A stretch of 17,298 nucleotides of DNA from Aurantibacter sp042094015 (GCF_042094015.1 NZ_JBELDZ010000052.1:1-17298), one strand, 5' to 3'. Counted from the first letter of the stretch, positions 1 through 9,548 are shown. The notes: a model not told the origin generated them from the letters alone. Made by a program: numbers and translations.

Positions 1-2822
1 TTTGAGCAATAACACTACTAAAATCAAACTCTCCAAATCCATCTGCATCTGGATCGCAATATTCTAAAGGTGATGGATTAGGGAAAACAGGAGTAGCAAC
101 AATTGTTATAGTAAAGTCACTTTCATCCGAACAATTTGGTGTGGTCCCAGTTTCTGCAAAAATATAAATAGTCTGTGTTGTTGAAATAATATCGCCAGCA
201 TTTAGTTGTGTTCCAGTTCCATTTGTGCCAGTAAAATAATTTCCATTAGTTAATGTAGGTAAAGTATAACTAGAACAAGCAATTTGATTAGAAATTGAAT
301 CAACAGGGTTTATTCCAATAGTAACAGTAAAACTACTTTCATCTGTACAATTTGGAGTAGTTGCTGTTTCTGAGAAAATAAAAATAGTTTGTGTAGTTGA
401 AATGATATCGCTAGCATTTAGTTGTGTTCCAGTTCCATTTGAGCCCGTAAAATAGTTTCCATTCGTTAAATTTGGTAAAGTATAATTTGTGCAAACAGAT
501 TGATTAGAAATTATGTCAACAGTTGGAGTTACATTTACAGTAATGGTGAAACTGCTTTCATTAAAACAATTATTAGGAGTAGTACCAATTTCATTATAAA
601 TAAAAATGGTTTGTGTAGTTGAAATAATANNNNNNNNNNNNNNNNNNNNNNNNNNNNNNNNNNNNNNNNNNNNNNNNNNNNNNNNNNNNNNNNNNNNNNN
701 NNNNNNNNNNNNNNNNNNNNNNNNNNNNNTCTCCAGCATTTAGTTGTGTTCCAGTTCCATTTGTAGCAGTAAAATAATTTCCATTTGTAAGTACCGGTAA
801 AGTAAAGTTAGCACAAACCGTTTCATTAGAAAGTGTGTCTACAGGTGGATTTCCGCTAACAGTAATTGTAAAACTACTTTCATTAGAACAATTATTAGGA
901 GCAGTACCAATTTCGTTATAAATAAAAATGGTTTGTGTAGTTGAAATAATATCTCCAGCATTTAGTTGTGTTCCAGTTCCATTTGTAGCAGTAAAATAAT
1001 TTCCATCTGTAAGTACAGGTAACGTAAAGTTAGCACAAACTGTTTCATTAGAAAGTGTGTCTACTGGTGGATTTCCTCCAAAAGTAATTGTAAACTGACT
1101 TTCGTTTGGACAACTACCTACATTGTTATAAATAAAAATGGTTTGTGTTGCTGAAATAATATCTCCTGCATTTAGTTGTGTTCCAGTTCCATTAGTAGCG
1201 GTAAAATAGGTTCCGTTTGTTAGATTTGGTAAAGTATAGTTAGAACAGACTGTTTCGTCAGAAAGTGAATCTACAGGAGTAGGACTAATAGTAATAGTGA
1301 AAAAACTTTGATTGTAACAAATATTAGGAGCAACTCCAACAGCATTATAAATATATATGGATTGTGTTGTAGTTATTACATCGCCAGCATTTAACTGTGT
1401 GTCGGTTCCGTTTGGACCAGTGAAATAATTCCCGTTTGTAATAACAGGTAAAGTAAAACTTACACAATCAGTTTGATTACCAACTGAATCTACAGGTGGA
1501 TTTCCTGTAATAGTAATGGTAAAACTACTTTCATTAGAACATAAGTTTGGAGCAGTTCCAACTTCATTATAAATAAAAACAGTTTGTGAAGTCGAAATAA
1601 GATCACCAGCATTTAGTTGTGTTCCAGTTCCATTTGAACCCGTAAAATAGTTTCCATTTGTAAGTGTTGGTAAAGAAAAACTTGTACACTCTGTTTCGTC
1701 AGGAAGCGAGTCTACAGGCGGATTTCCAACTTGTAATAAAGCACTGTTAGAAATTAAATTACAAGAAGAAGATGTTATTTCGCAGTGATACTGGTTGTTA
1801 TCAAAAGAAATTGGTGTGTTTGAAATTGTTAACGTATTTGTTGTTGCTCCAGAATAATTAGCATCATTAACTATGTCTACCCAATTTCCAGAACTGTTAA
1901 GAATTTGCCATTGATAAGTATATGTATCACTACCAGATACTGATACAGAAAAAACAACGTTATTATTTTCGCAAATACTTTGTGAGTTTGGTGGTGTAAT
2001 TGTTGGTGTATTGTTAGAAATTGGATCTGCTGTATGTGATCCTAAATTAGCACAATCCTCATTTAAATTTATAAGCCAATCACTAGCGTTATAGGTTGTC
2101 TGTGGAATTGGAGCATTTGCATTTCTAATTAAGGTGTAACCTCTTTCATTTGGAGCATTAACTATATCTACTATTGTTCCGCTTTTTAAAAGTTTAAATT
2201 CATCATTGTCATTAATTCCTGTAGCAACATTAAAGTCAACAGATAAAGATGGGCAATCCGAACCGCTTCCTAATAAAATAATAAAAGTATCTAAAGGAGC
2301 AATTGTCCCTAATGGATTATAGGTGTGACTTGGTGTTGCATTTCCAATATCTCCATAACGATCAATAATATAAACACCATCTAAAACTATTGGTGAACTT
2401 GTAGGGTTAAAAAGTTCTATTACAGCATAACTTCCTGAAAAGGCATCATAAATTTCAGAGATATAAAGGTCTCCCGTAGAGCATCCAGAAGATAGTGTGG
2501 TAAATGTTGATGGTGATATTCCAGTACATCCACCAGAACTTGTAATTGAAATATTAGAAGATTGAGTAGTTCCAGCTGGAAGATATACTGCTATTTCGGT
2601 ATCATTAATGATATTAAAAGTTGCATTTATCCCGTTAAATGTTACTGTGTTTGCTGTATTAAAGTTTGTTCCAGTAATATTTATTAGCGTGTTTTCTGGA
2701 CCGTTAAGTGGAGAAAAACTAGTAATTACAGGATTAGGACAGTTATTTGTGTTATTTGATAAGCCTGTCTTAAAAATAAAGAAAGTAAAAATAAGACAGA
2801 ATAGTAATTTAGTATATTTCAT
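1..2822 (-). CDS. Large secreted/surface repeat protein (IPT/TIG, lamin-tail and Ig-like domains, 74-residue repeats), partial
   Basis: The start is the ATG at 2822, followed by a signal peptide (MKYTKLLFCLIFTFFIF). Visible domains in order are an IPT/TIG-like domain (about residues 30-105), a lamin-tail-like domain (about 115-265, with ISEIYD and VIELFNP), an Ig-like domain (about 275-362, with YTYQWQ and YHCEIT), and from residue 367 a tandem array of about 74-residue units. After the array the frame reads into a CDPDADGFGEFDF-type segment and stays open to position 1, so the C-terminus is missing. An assembly gap at 630-729 lies inside the fifth unit. The frame differs on the two sides only because 100 Ns is not a multiple of three; deleting the Ns restores one continuous frame. 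The domain types are typical of flavobacterial extracellular proteins, and I infer a T9SS sorting domain off the window. The role is probably adhesion or matrix; no catalytic domain is visible. Confidence 0.85.
98..1724 (-). repeat. Seven tandem ~222-bp coding repeats (74-residue units)
   Basis: Seven units can be read on the minus strand. The landmark TTTAGTTGTG (or close variant, plus-strand spelling) starts at 201, 417, 739, 961, 1171, 1390 and 1612. Spacings are 210-222 bp, and 322 bp across the gap, which is 222 once the 100 Ns are removed. Each unit has the pattern VDS-x-S/D-x-(E/Q)T-x-C, then TNGNYFT, NGTGTQLNAGD, Q(T/S)IFIY, PN-x-C and FTIT. Every unit has two cysteines, which suggests one disulfide per unit. 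The units starting at 739 and 961 are almost identical in DNA, pointing to recent duplication. The family was not recognised beyond a resemblance to short Ig-like surface repeats. Confidence 0.9.
630..729. other. Assembly gap of 100 N inside the repeat array
   Basis: Exactly 100 Ns. The plus-strand text on the left ends gaaataata and on the right starts tctccagca. Joined directly, these reproduce the junction seen in a neighbouring unit at about 940-960. The true missing length is therefore likely zero or a whole number of repeat units, not 100 bp. Confidence 0.95.
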
Positions 2823-2832
2823 TTAAAAAAAT

Positions 2833-2866
2833 TAATGCCTACAAAGTTACGTATATATAGGCATTA
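2833..2866. promoter_or_regulatory. Promoter -7 element inside a 9-bp inverted repeat, upstream of the large repeat protein
   Basis: On the minus strand, TAACTTTG at 2849-2842 matches the Bacteroidota -7 consensus TAnnTTTG, 20 bp upstream of the ATG at 2822. It is enclosed by a perfect inverted repeat, TAATGCCTA (2833-2841) and TAGGCATTA (2858-2866), with a 16-bp spacer. An arm on each side of the -7 box fits an operator, but this is inference. No clear -33 TTTG is visible. Confidence 0.5.
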
Positions 2867-2910
2867 TTAAAAGAAATGTAAACAAGATGTTTAAACAAAA
2901 AATGTAAGTA

Positions 2911-5244
2911 TTATCTTTTTAATGTAAAATGACCAGTAGTGGTTAGGCCATTTTGTCCTGTAATTATGAACCAATAATCTTCTGTTGGTAAATATGCATT
3001 ATTAAACTTTCCATCCCAACCTCTACTTTTTGGAGAAAGTTGTTTTAATAACTTACCGTATCTGTTAAAAATTTTGATGTCTAAGTCAAAATTGACAGTA
3101 TCAGAAATGCCTATAGGTTTCCAATAGTCATTAAACCCATCTCCGTTTGGAGTAAAGAATTTTGGAACACCTAATATAGAAATAGATTGACTTGTTAGAC
3201 CGCAGCCATTTTTTTCTCTAACATATATAGTATGAAAACCTGGGGAAACACTAGTAAATGTATTTGAATTTTGATAAATTATAGATGGATTGTCTATGGC
3301 GTATTCAAAATCACCAGAATTTAAGGTTTCTATAGTTACACTATTGTTGCCTGATAATTCTGTAAAATTTATATTAGAAATTACAGGTGTTTCTACAGAA
3401 TTAACATTTATAACTTGAGAAATTTGACAGTTGTTAGTATTGGTTACGATAAAAGTATATGTTCCAATGGTGTTTATTTCTATGGTTGATGAAGTTTCTG
3501 TAGGTAATGGATTATTATTAAAAGTCCAAGAATAGATGTCTGTAGGTTCTGGATTTAAAACTCCACCATTAAGTGTTATAGTTTCTGGGAAATTATTTAT
3601 ACAATAATTAATGGTGTAATCTGATTCTACTTCAGGTCTTTCAAGGGTATTTAGAAAAGTAGATCCAATACTAAAACAGTTATTAGTACTTGTATCAACT
3701 CTAACATAAATTAATTGTGTGTTAGGTGTGGTGTTAATAAAATTTGTAGGTATACTATTTGTACTTGCTAATGCATTAGCTTCTGAAGTGTAATAAGTTA
3801 CTATTACATTAGTTGGTATTTGTGTTTGTATTTGAGATCCAATTTCATTTAAGTCAAAAGATGTAACTCCATCAATAATTTCATCGTCACAACTATTTAA
3901 TGGTAAAATATTTAAAGTGTTGTTTGAAATTGTAAGTGTTAGTTTTGCTATAGAAGTACAATTAGTTCTTTGATTACCTATTACAGCATAAACTTCTTGG
4001 TTTATATTTGTGTTGCTAAAGGCGTTAGGGTTTGGTATTGGGCTTGTTTGAGATAAAGCAGCTAATTCAGAATTGTAGAAGTCAAATATTAAATCGTCTG
4101 TATGAGTTATAATTTCATTTTCAGCATTGAATAAATTATATGTTGTAAATCCATCTTGATTTTGGTCACATTGTTCTAAGGTGGCATTGTTTACTATTGG
4201 TAAATCTGCGTATTCTATTGTAATTTCCCCTGTTGAAATACAAGTACTATTTAAAGTTACTTCAACTTCGTAAAATCCTTGGTCTGTAATTGTATATTCT
4301 GGGTTGATTTGACCTAATAAATCAGCACCATTTTTTTTCCACTGATAGCTAATTGCATTACTTTGTGTTGCGTTTACGGTTAAAGTTTCTGTACCACAAA
4401 GAGCCGTTAAATTGCTTAATAATTTATCTGGACCTAAATCTGTTGTTAGTTTAAAACTTCCAGCCTCAAGGAAAACAGCAGAATCATATCTATAATTTTG
4501 TTCATCTGCAATTACTAGTTTTACGTGATACGTTTGATTAGGGATTGTATTTGCTGTTGCTGTTAAAACTTTAGTTTGCCCATTAAAATTTATTGGCGCA
4601 TTATTACCATTAAAACTTTCAAAGTAAATTTCGTTTTGAGCCTCGCAACCATTTGGGATTTCTGGATGTACCGTAGTTACTTTTACAGGTGTATTTGTTT
4701 CAGGAACTAATGCTATGTTCTCATAATTAGAACTACCAACAGGTTTAATTAAAAATCCAAATAAATCCGAAAAATTACAAGTGCTAGAGTTGTTTTCTTG
4801 ATATTCTTCTGAAGCAAAAATATATCTAAAACTTATTTGGTTTGCAATAGAGGTAAAGTCGAATTCTAAAATAGTAGCATTTAAAGTTCCAGATTCTTGT
4901 AATGCTATTTCTAAATCCGAATCTCCAATCCAATTTGTTCCATCATCATCAGATAATGTCGTGTTTGGTCCTTGAACATTATTAAGTTTTCCTGTACTTA
5001 AAACTATTCCAGACTGAAAAGGAAAATTAGATCCATTAGCATCAAAATAGCCAAAACTTTTTTCTGTGTTACCAAAGTTACCACTCACTGCATTTGTAAC
5101 TACAACATCTGTAATACAATTACTGTCTATTAAGATGTCTTCAATTAGTTCTTGTGGTGTATAGGTTTGCTGATCTGTTACAATATTCTGAGAATAGAAT
5201 ATTACAGAGTAAAAGAATAAGATAAATTTTAATAAACCTTTCAT
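2911..5244 (-). CDS. Choice-of-anchor L domain protein with T9SS type B (gliding-motility-associated) C-terminal domain
   Basis: This 777-residue exported protein begins with a signal peptide (MKGLLKFILFFYSVIFYSQ). Residues about 28-266 match the choice-of-anchor L domain: TPQELIEDILI near the start, GIVLSTG, WIGDSDLE, and the diagnostic FRYIFASEEYQ. Next come an Ig/PKD-like stretch (about 270-345, YQWKKNG) and two segments opening with an Asp-rich CDxxxDG motif (CDQNQDGFTTYNL and CDDEIIDGVTSFDL). A further Ig-like part (YSWTFNNN) follows. The last roughly 80 residues are a type B sorting domain, with FFTPNGDGFNDYW, IKIFNRYGKLL, GWDGKFN and a terminal HFTLKR. By family knowledge it is exported by Sec, crosses the outer membrane by T9SS and is surface-exposed or released. 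The exact function is unknown. It lies 88 bp upstream of the repeat protein, which has its own promoter. Confidence 0.9.
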   Translation of the reverse strand: MKGLLKFILFFYSVIFYSQNIVTDQQTYTPQELIEDILIDSNCITDVVVTNAVSGNFGNTEKSFGYFDANGSNFPFQSGIVLSTGKLNNVQGPNTTLSDDDGTNWIGDSDLEIALQESGTLNATILEFDFTSIANQISFRYIFASEEYQENNSSTCNFSDLFGFLIKPVGSSNYENIALVPETNTPVKVTTVHPEIPNGCEAQNEIYFESFNGNNAPINFNGQTKVLTATANTIPNQTYHVKLVIADEQNYRYDSAVFLEAGSFKLTTDLGPDKLLSNLTALCGTETLTVNATQSNAISYQWKKNGADLLGQINPEYTITDQGFYEVEVTLNSTCISTGEITIEYADLPIVNNATLEQCDQNQDGFTTYNLFNAENEIITHTDDLIFDFYNSELAALSQTSPIPNPNAFSNTNINQEVYAVIGNQRTNCTSIAKLTLTISNNTLNILPLNSCDDEIIDGVTSFDLNEIGSQIQTQIPTNVIVTYYTSEANALASTNSIPTNFINTTPNTQLIYVRVDTSTNNCFSIGSTFLNTLERPEVESDYTINYCINNFPETITLNGGVLNPEPTDIYSWTFNNNPLPTETSSTIEINTIGTYTFIVTNTNNCQISQVINVNSVETPVISNINFTELSGNNSVTIETLNSGDFEYAIDNPSIIYQNSNTFTSVSPGFHTIYVREKNGCGLTSQSISILGVPKFFTPNGDGFNDYWKPIGISDTVNFDLDIKIFNRYGKLLKQLSPKSRGWDGKFNNAYLPTEDYWFIITGQNGLTTTGHFTLKR

Positions 5245-5261
5245 TTATAGCAATTGGAAAG

Positions 5262-5269
5262 CAAAGATA
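5262..5269 (-). promoter_or_regulatory. Candidate Bacteroidota -7 element (TATCTTTG) for the choice-of-anchor L gene
   Basis: On the minus strand this reads TATCTTTG, a match to TAnnTTTG, 17 bp upstream of the ATG at 5244. A weak TTTAG lies about 21 bp further upstream, where the -33 element is expected. The leader would be short, around 12 nt. Confidence 0.42.
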
Positions 5270-5348
5270 AGCACAAACCGAATGTTTATTCTAAAATGAA
5301 ATGTTAAAAATATTTTGTTATTATAGTCTAAAGTTGTCTTACATATTC

Positions 5349-7811
5349 TTACAAACTAATACCAAACATTACTGCATCGTTTAAAAAACCACTTTGGTAA
5401 GAGCGAACATAATCTACACGTAAAAAACGGTATTTACCAAAACCAATATTATCTAATCCAATAGAAAATTCCGAGTAAGGTTTATAGGCATCAGAACTAA
5501 TAAATTTAGCACCTGTAACTAAGTTAAAATTTAGTTTGTTTAAAACTGGAATCCTATTCATTATAAAGCCCTTAAAGTTATGTTCGGAATGAAATTCTAC
5601 ATAGTTAGTATTAGTACTTAGTCCATAATAGGGTAAATTTTTAAATGTATTTATATGATTTCCATCTGTAATTATGTGTGTTTGATTCCCATTAAAATGC
5701 TTATAATCTATAAATGATATATTTTCAGCATTATTAAAAAGTCCTCCTTTTAAATTATAGTTAATCTCTCCAGTTGCACCAAGATTAAAACGTTGTTTTA
5801 GTGTGGCATTAAATTCATCAAAATTATAATTTGTATTAGATCCATTAAATCCTTTTTTATAACCTAAATATAAAGTTGGATATTTAGAGTTGGAAATATT
5901 GTATTTACCGTCTGGATAACTTAAATAGTTTTGTGCAAAATTAATTTTAGCATTTAGTCTAAAACTATAGAGTTCATGCGTTTTAAAAGCAGGGGTGTTA
6001 GTTGCGCTTTCGTTTAAAGGATTATTACTTGTGTAAATATCATCGCTTTGGTTAATTGTAACATAATCGGAATTATTGACTAATGCTTTTCTACGTTCAT
6101 AATTTAAACCTGTACTCAGATTTAAACCGTTAAAGACTTCTTGAGAATAGTTTAAAGAAGCATAAGTTTTATCGAACAATTTCATATAATTATCTTCAAA
6201 ATATAAGGTACTAATCATATTTTCAAGATTAGAAATTGGGTTGCTACCATTAAATTGAACCGCTTTAGTACCACCAGAAATATTTAAAACAGGTCTTTTA
6301 ATACTATTAAATTTATAGAAAATTTGGCCTCTAACTCTTAATCTATCTTCTGCTTCTCCATAAGAAATAGCTGTGCTTACTCTAAAAAAACGCTTATATT
6401 CGTCTATGTTTTTAGTAAAATCAAAGCGCATATCACTATTCCAACCTTGAACTGTATTAAAACTTATTTTCTCTATTGGAGATGTAAATCCAATGGACCA
6501 TTTTTTAGCTGAGTTTTTATAAGTATAACCACTTAATAAGTTGCCTAATTTAAATGTATTGTTTTTTTTATCTATTGAATCTAGGTATTGTTTTGAGTTT
6601 CTAACTAATTCTACACTATCTTTTTTTACATAATCTATTGCTTCTTCTTGTGTTAAAGGAACTTGCCTTTTTAGACTCCAATAGATCGAGTCTTTTTTAT
6701 TTGCATTATCTTCAAAAGATAAAACTTGGCGTGTAAAATTCTTTTCCTCAAATTCTGGGTTAAAATTATAATCGCTAAAAACAACAGTATATTTCCCTTC
6801 GCCTTCAAACCCAAAGAACTTAAAATCAAAATCAAAGGTTTGAGAAATTTTTGCCCAAATATTATCAGATTTAGAAAAGGTATAAGATTGCTTTAGTTTA
6901 AATGTGTTTACAGGTGTTATTCCTGTTTGTTTTCCTGTAATATAAACGTCTACACCATATAAACTCCAATGGTCTTCCACGATATATATAATACCAGCAA
7001 AAGCCTTATCGTTTTCTCTTTTAGGTTTAATTTCAATTTTATTTATTAAAAAGCCATCTTCGTAAAAATCCCCTAATAATTTGTAATCGTAATAACTAAA
7101 AGCATTATTTGATATCGGAGAGACTATTTGTTCTCCTAATTCAAAGGTGTTATTGTAGAAATTAAAATTAGTATCGCTAGCGCTATTAAAACTAAATCCA
7201 TTATTGTTTCCACTTACTTTACTGGCAACAATAGTTTCTTTTAAATCCTTTGGATATTGGTATTCTAATTTAGAAACTGTTTCGGATAAATATATAATAC
7301 CTTGTCTTGTAGAATCTAAATTACCTTCAAGATCTCCAACTTCCTGACCTAAAATTTTTTCTGGCGCATTTAACAGTTTTATTAATCCACGAGAATAAAA
7401 ATTGGCTGTAAATGTGTTCTGTTGTTTTAAGTTTTCTTTTCTTTTTGCAATTGCTGCTCTAATTATTGCATGTGCAGGATTTTCTTTAGAATTTATTACT
7501 ACTTCGTTTAAATTAACAGATTCCTCTTCAAGTTCTGCATTTAATGTAAAAGGAAAGCTAGAAATTGTAACTTCTTTTTTAAGAGTTTTAAAGCCTAAAT
7601 ATTGAAAAACAAACGTATATGTCCCTGCTTTTTCTAATTCTAGTTCATATAAACCATCATTATTGGTTGTGGTTCCAATATATGTGTTTTCAATAAAAAT
7701 GTTAACAACTGGTAGGATCTCGTTAGTAGCAGATGTAACTTTTCCTTTCACTTGTGCGTTTAAAAATAATGTTGAGACTAAAAAAATGCAAGTAGATATA
7801 GCTCTAATCAT
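5349..7811 (-). CDS. DUF5686 and carboxypeptidase-regulatory-like domain outer-membrane protein
   Basis: An 820-residue protein with a signal peptide ending near the Ala-Gln at residues 19-20 (FLNAQ). Residues about 21-95 form a carboxypeptidase-regulatory-like beta-sandwich (VKGKVTSATNEILPVVNIF, then DGLYELELEKAGTYTFVFQYLGFKT), common at the N-terminus of Bacteroidota outer-membrane proteins. The DUF5686 signature follows (LNEVVINSKENPAHAIIRAA at about 101-120). The rest is rich in alternating aromatic/polar strands, consistent with a beta-barrel, and ends in an aromatic-containing strand (MFGISL). The length is normal for the family. The biochemical role of DUF5686 proteins is not established; TonB dependence is not implied because no plug domain is visible. 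It has its own promoter-like element and is not tightly linked to its neighbours. Confidence 0.88.
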   Translation of the reverse strand: MIRAISTCIFLVSTLFLNAQVKGKVTSATNEILPVVNIFIENTYIGTTTNNDGLYELELEKAGTYTFVFQYLGFKTLKKEVTISSFPFTLNAELEEESVNLNEVVINSKENPAHAIIRAAIAKRKENLKQQNTFTANFYSRGLIKLLNAPEKILGQEVGDLEGNLDSTRQGIIYLSETVSKLEYQYPKDLKETIVASKVSGNNNGFSFNSASDTNFNFYNNTFELGEQIVSPISNNAFSYYDYKLLGDFYEDGFLINKIEIKPKRENDKAFAGIIYIVEDHWSLYGVDVYITGKQTGITPVNTFKLKQSYTFSKSDNIWAKISQTFDFDFKFFGFEGEGKYTVVFSDYNFNPEFEEKNFTRQVLSFEDNANKKDSIYWSLKRQVPLTQEEAIDYVKKDSVELVRNSKQYLDSIDKKNNTFKLGNLLSGYTYKNSAKKWSIGFTSPIEKISFNTVQGWNSDMRFDFTKNIDEYKRFFRVSTAISYGEAEDRLRVRGQIFYKFNSIKRPVLNISGGTKAVQFNGSNPISNLENMISTLYFEDNYMKLFDKTYASLNYSQEVFNGLNLSTGLNYERRKALVNNSDYVTINQSDDIYTSNNPLNESATNTPAFKTHELYSFRLNAKINFAQNYLSYPDGKYNISNSKYPTLYLGYKKGFNGSNTNYNFDEFNATLKQRFNLGATGEINYNLKGGLFNNAENISFIDYKHFNGNQTHIITDGNHINTFKNLPYYGLSTNTNYVEFHSEHNFKGFIMNRIPVLNKLNFNLVTGAKFISSDAYKPYSEFSIGLDNIGFGKYRFLRVDYVRSYQSGFLNDAVMFGISL

Positions 7812-7866
7812 AAGTTGGTTTTATTTTAAAGACGTAAATTGTAATTAAATAGTTGCTTAAAAAAAA

Positions 7867-7874
7867 CAAACCTA
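7867..7874 (-). promoter_or_regulatory. Candidate -7 element (TAGGTTTG) for the DUF5686 gene
   Basis: The minus strand reads TAGGTTTG, an exact TAnnTTTG match, 55 bp upstream of the ATG at 7811 in the 102-bp gap after the S8 peptidase. No good -33 TTTG is seen at the usual spacing. Confidence 0.45.
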
Positions 7875-7913
7875 TAAATTTAAATGAGTATTTAGAGATG
7901 TTCTAATCAAATT

Positions 7914-9536
7914 TTAATTAATGATTAACTTTTTACTGGCTATTTTGTCTTCACTCTTTATTTTTACTAAATATATTCCTTTAGAAAAAGCACTTAGATT
8001 TATTGTTGTATGAGAATTGGTAGAGTTAATTTCTTTAATTTTCTTACCAAGAATAGAGTAGATGCTAATATTTTTAGAATGATTAGACTTAGTTTTAATA
8101 TTTAACACGGATTTTGCAGGATTTGGATACATGAAAAAATCAGTATCATAAGCAAAATTATTTATGCCTAACGTATTGTTTAAACTAATAATTGCTGCTT
8201 CCATATTTGGAAATGGTCCAATATTTCCACCAGTTCCTTGAGCAATTCCTGTATTTACAATTAAAGAACGCATTGCAGCTGGAGACATATAAGTGCCTGT
8301 TTGCGCTAAATGATACGATTGTAGTACAGCTGTAAAACCTCCTAAAGTTGCGGTTGCAGAACTTGTTCCAGAAAAAGATGGGTAATAAGATTGGTTAAAA
8401 TCACTTCCAAAAACAATAGAAGAACCATAACTTGCGGTAGCATATACGTTTTGTCCCCAACCATGCATATCCACTCTTGAACCATAAGTAGAAAAACTCA
8501 TTTTATTATGGCTTGTATTAGAGCTTCCTGCGCCTATAATTAATGCACCACTATCGCCTCTTGCATTATATGAATCGTAGAAAGTGTCATCTAAATTTTC
8601 ATTTCCATTTCCTGCAGCTGCAACAATAATAATTCCTGCATCAGATGCTGCTTTGGATAAGTCCCAAATTACTTGTTCATATTCTGCTAAAACAAATTCT
8701 CCGTTTTGCCCACCAGTTTGCATTTCAAAAATAACAATATCTCCAGCTGTAGAATTAGCAATAGCATTAGATGTTGCAGTAACTCTATTATAGCCATATT
8801 CTTCAGTCCATTCTGGGTATAAAATATATTCGTTTGCATTGTATGAAATTCCACTAATTCCATAAGTACCTTTATCTGCAAAAACAATTCCAGCTACAGC
8901 ACTTCCATGCTCTGTGTAAGCAGTTGTTGCTGCGGAATTTATTGTTGTTCCAGGAGCTAAACTTGCGTTTTGATGATCTAAATCTTCATGGTTTGTATTA
9001 ATGCCATATTCTACAGCTCTAATATTTATATTAGCGCCATTAATTCCATTATTCCAAGCATACCTTATATTCATACCTGGATTTGACTCTAAATATCCTT
9101 GGTTAGGTTCAAAATCTGTAGTTATTGGACTTATATCATGTGGTGGTTTTATTGGTTGCGTATTAGCAGAATAGGCATAAAGTAATTTGTCTGTTTTTTT
9201 TAATGTATTTAAAAAATATTTTTTTTCTATTTCTGAAAAAAAGCCTTCTATTCTAAACGTGTTTTTTAGAGTGAAATTTGTTTTAGATAATTTTGAAAGC
9301 TTTTCAATTTGAGCTTTTGTAAAAGTATAGGCATTTTTAATATTAAACTCATAATCTGTGTTTAGGTTAATTAATTCAGAATGTGATAATACTTTTTTTG
9401 GTGAAGAGAACTCTAAATCTGGACTTAATTTAAAATAAAATCGCGTAAAACTTTTATTCGTTTGAGACCAAATATTTAATATAGAAAACAACATAACAAC
9501 TACTACTAATACGTGTGTTTTATTAAGTGATTTCAT
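7914..9536 (-). CDS. S8 family (subtilisin-like) serine peptidase with T9SS type A sorting domain
   Basis: A 540-residue secreted protease. The signal peptide covers about residues 1-24 (ending NIWSQ), and a propeptide-like segment runs to about 140. The S8 catalytic domain spans about 150-450. The His motif is EHGSAVAGI (H210), the oxyanion-hole Asn is in VAAAGN (N310), and the nucleophile is in SFSGTSSATA (S392). The usual Asp motif reads AVEYGINTNHEDL, placing Glu175 where subtilisins have Asp. A type A sorting domain follows (about 465-540: FFMYPNPAKSVLNI, YSILGKKI, FSKGIYLVKI, KKLIIN). By family knowledge the tail targets the protein through T9SS to the surface or medium. It starts 12 bp after the smpB stop, so read-through from smpB is likely. 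Activity with a Glu/His/Ser triad is not certain. Confidence 0.92.
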   Translation of the reverse strand: MKSLNKTHVLVVVVMLFSILNIWSQTNKSFTRFYFKLSPDLEFSSPKKVLSHSELINLNTDYEFNIKNAYTFTKAQIEKLSKLSKTNFTLKNTFRIEGFFSEIEKKYFLNTLKKTDKLLYAYSANTQPIKPPHDISPITTDFEPNQGYLESNPGMNIRYAWNNGINGANINIRAVEYGINTNHEDLDHQNASLAPGTTINSAATTAYTEHGSAVAGIVFADKGTYGISGISYNANEYILYPEWTEEYGYNRVTATSNAIANSTAGDIVIFEMQTGGQNGEFVLAEYEQVIWDLSKAASDAGIIIVAAAGNGNENLDDTFYDSYNARGDSGALIIGAGSSNTSHNKMSFSTYGSRVDMHGWGQNVYATASYGSSIVFGSDFNQSYYPSFSGTSSATATLGGFTAVLQSYHLAQTGTYMSPAAMRSLIVNTGIAQGTGGNIGPFPNMEAAIISLNNTLGINNFAYDTDFFMYPNPAKSVLNIKTKSNHSKNISIYSILGKKIKEINSTNSHTTINLSAFSKGIYLVKIKSEDKIASKKLIIN

Positions 9537-9548
9537 AAGATGCTTTTT

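Noticed and set aside
594..629. Apparent end of the large repeat protein just past the N gap, in a non-repeat frame
   Set aside because: It is caused by the placeholder length of 100 Ns. The repeat frame continues normally from 629 to position 1.
98..1724. Periodic repeats that could suggest a CRISPR array or satellite DNA
   Set aside because: The period is 210-222 bp, the frame is open throughout, and conservation follows protein motifs, so these are coding repeats.
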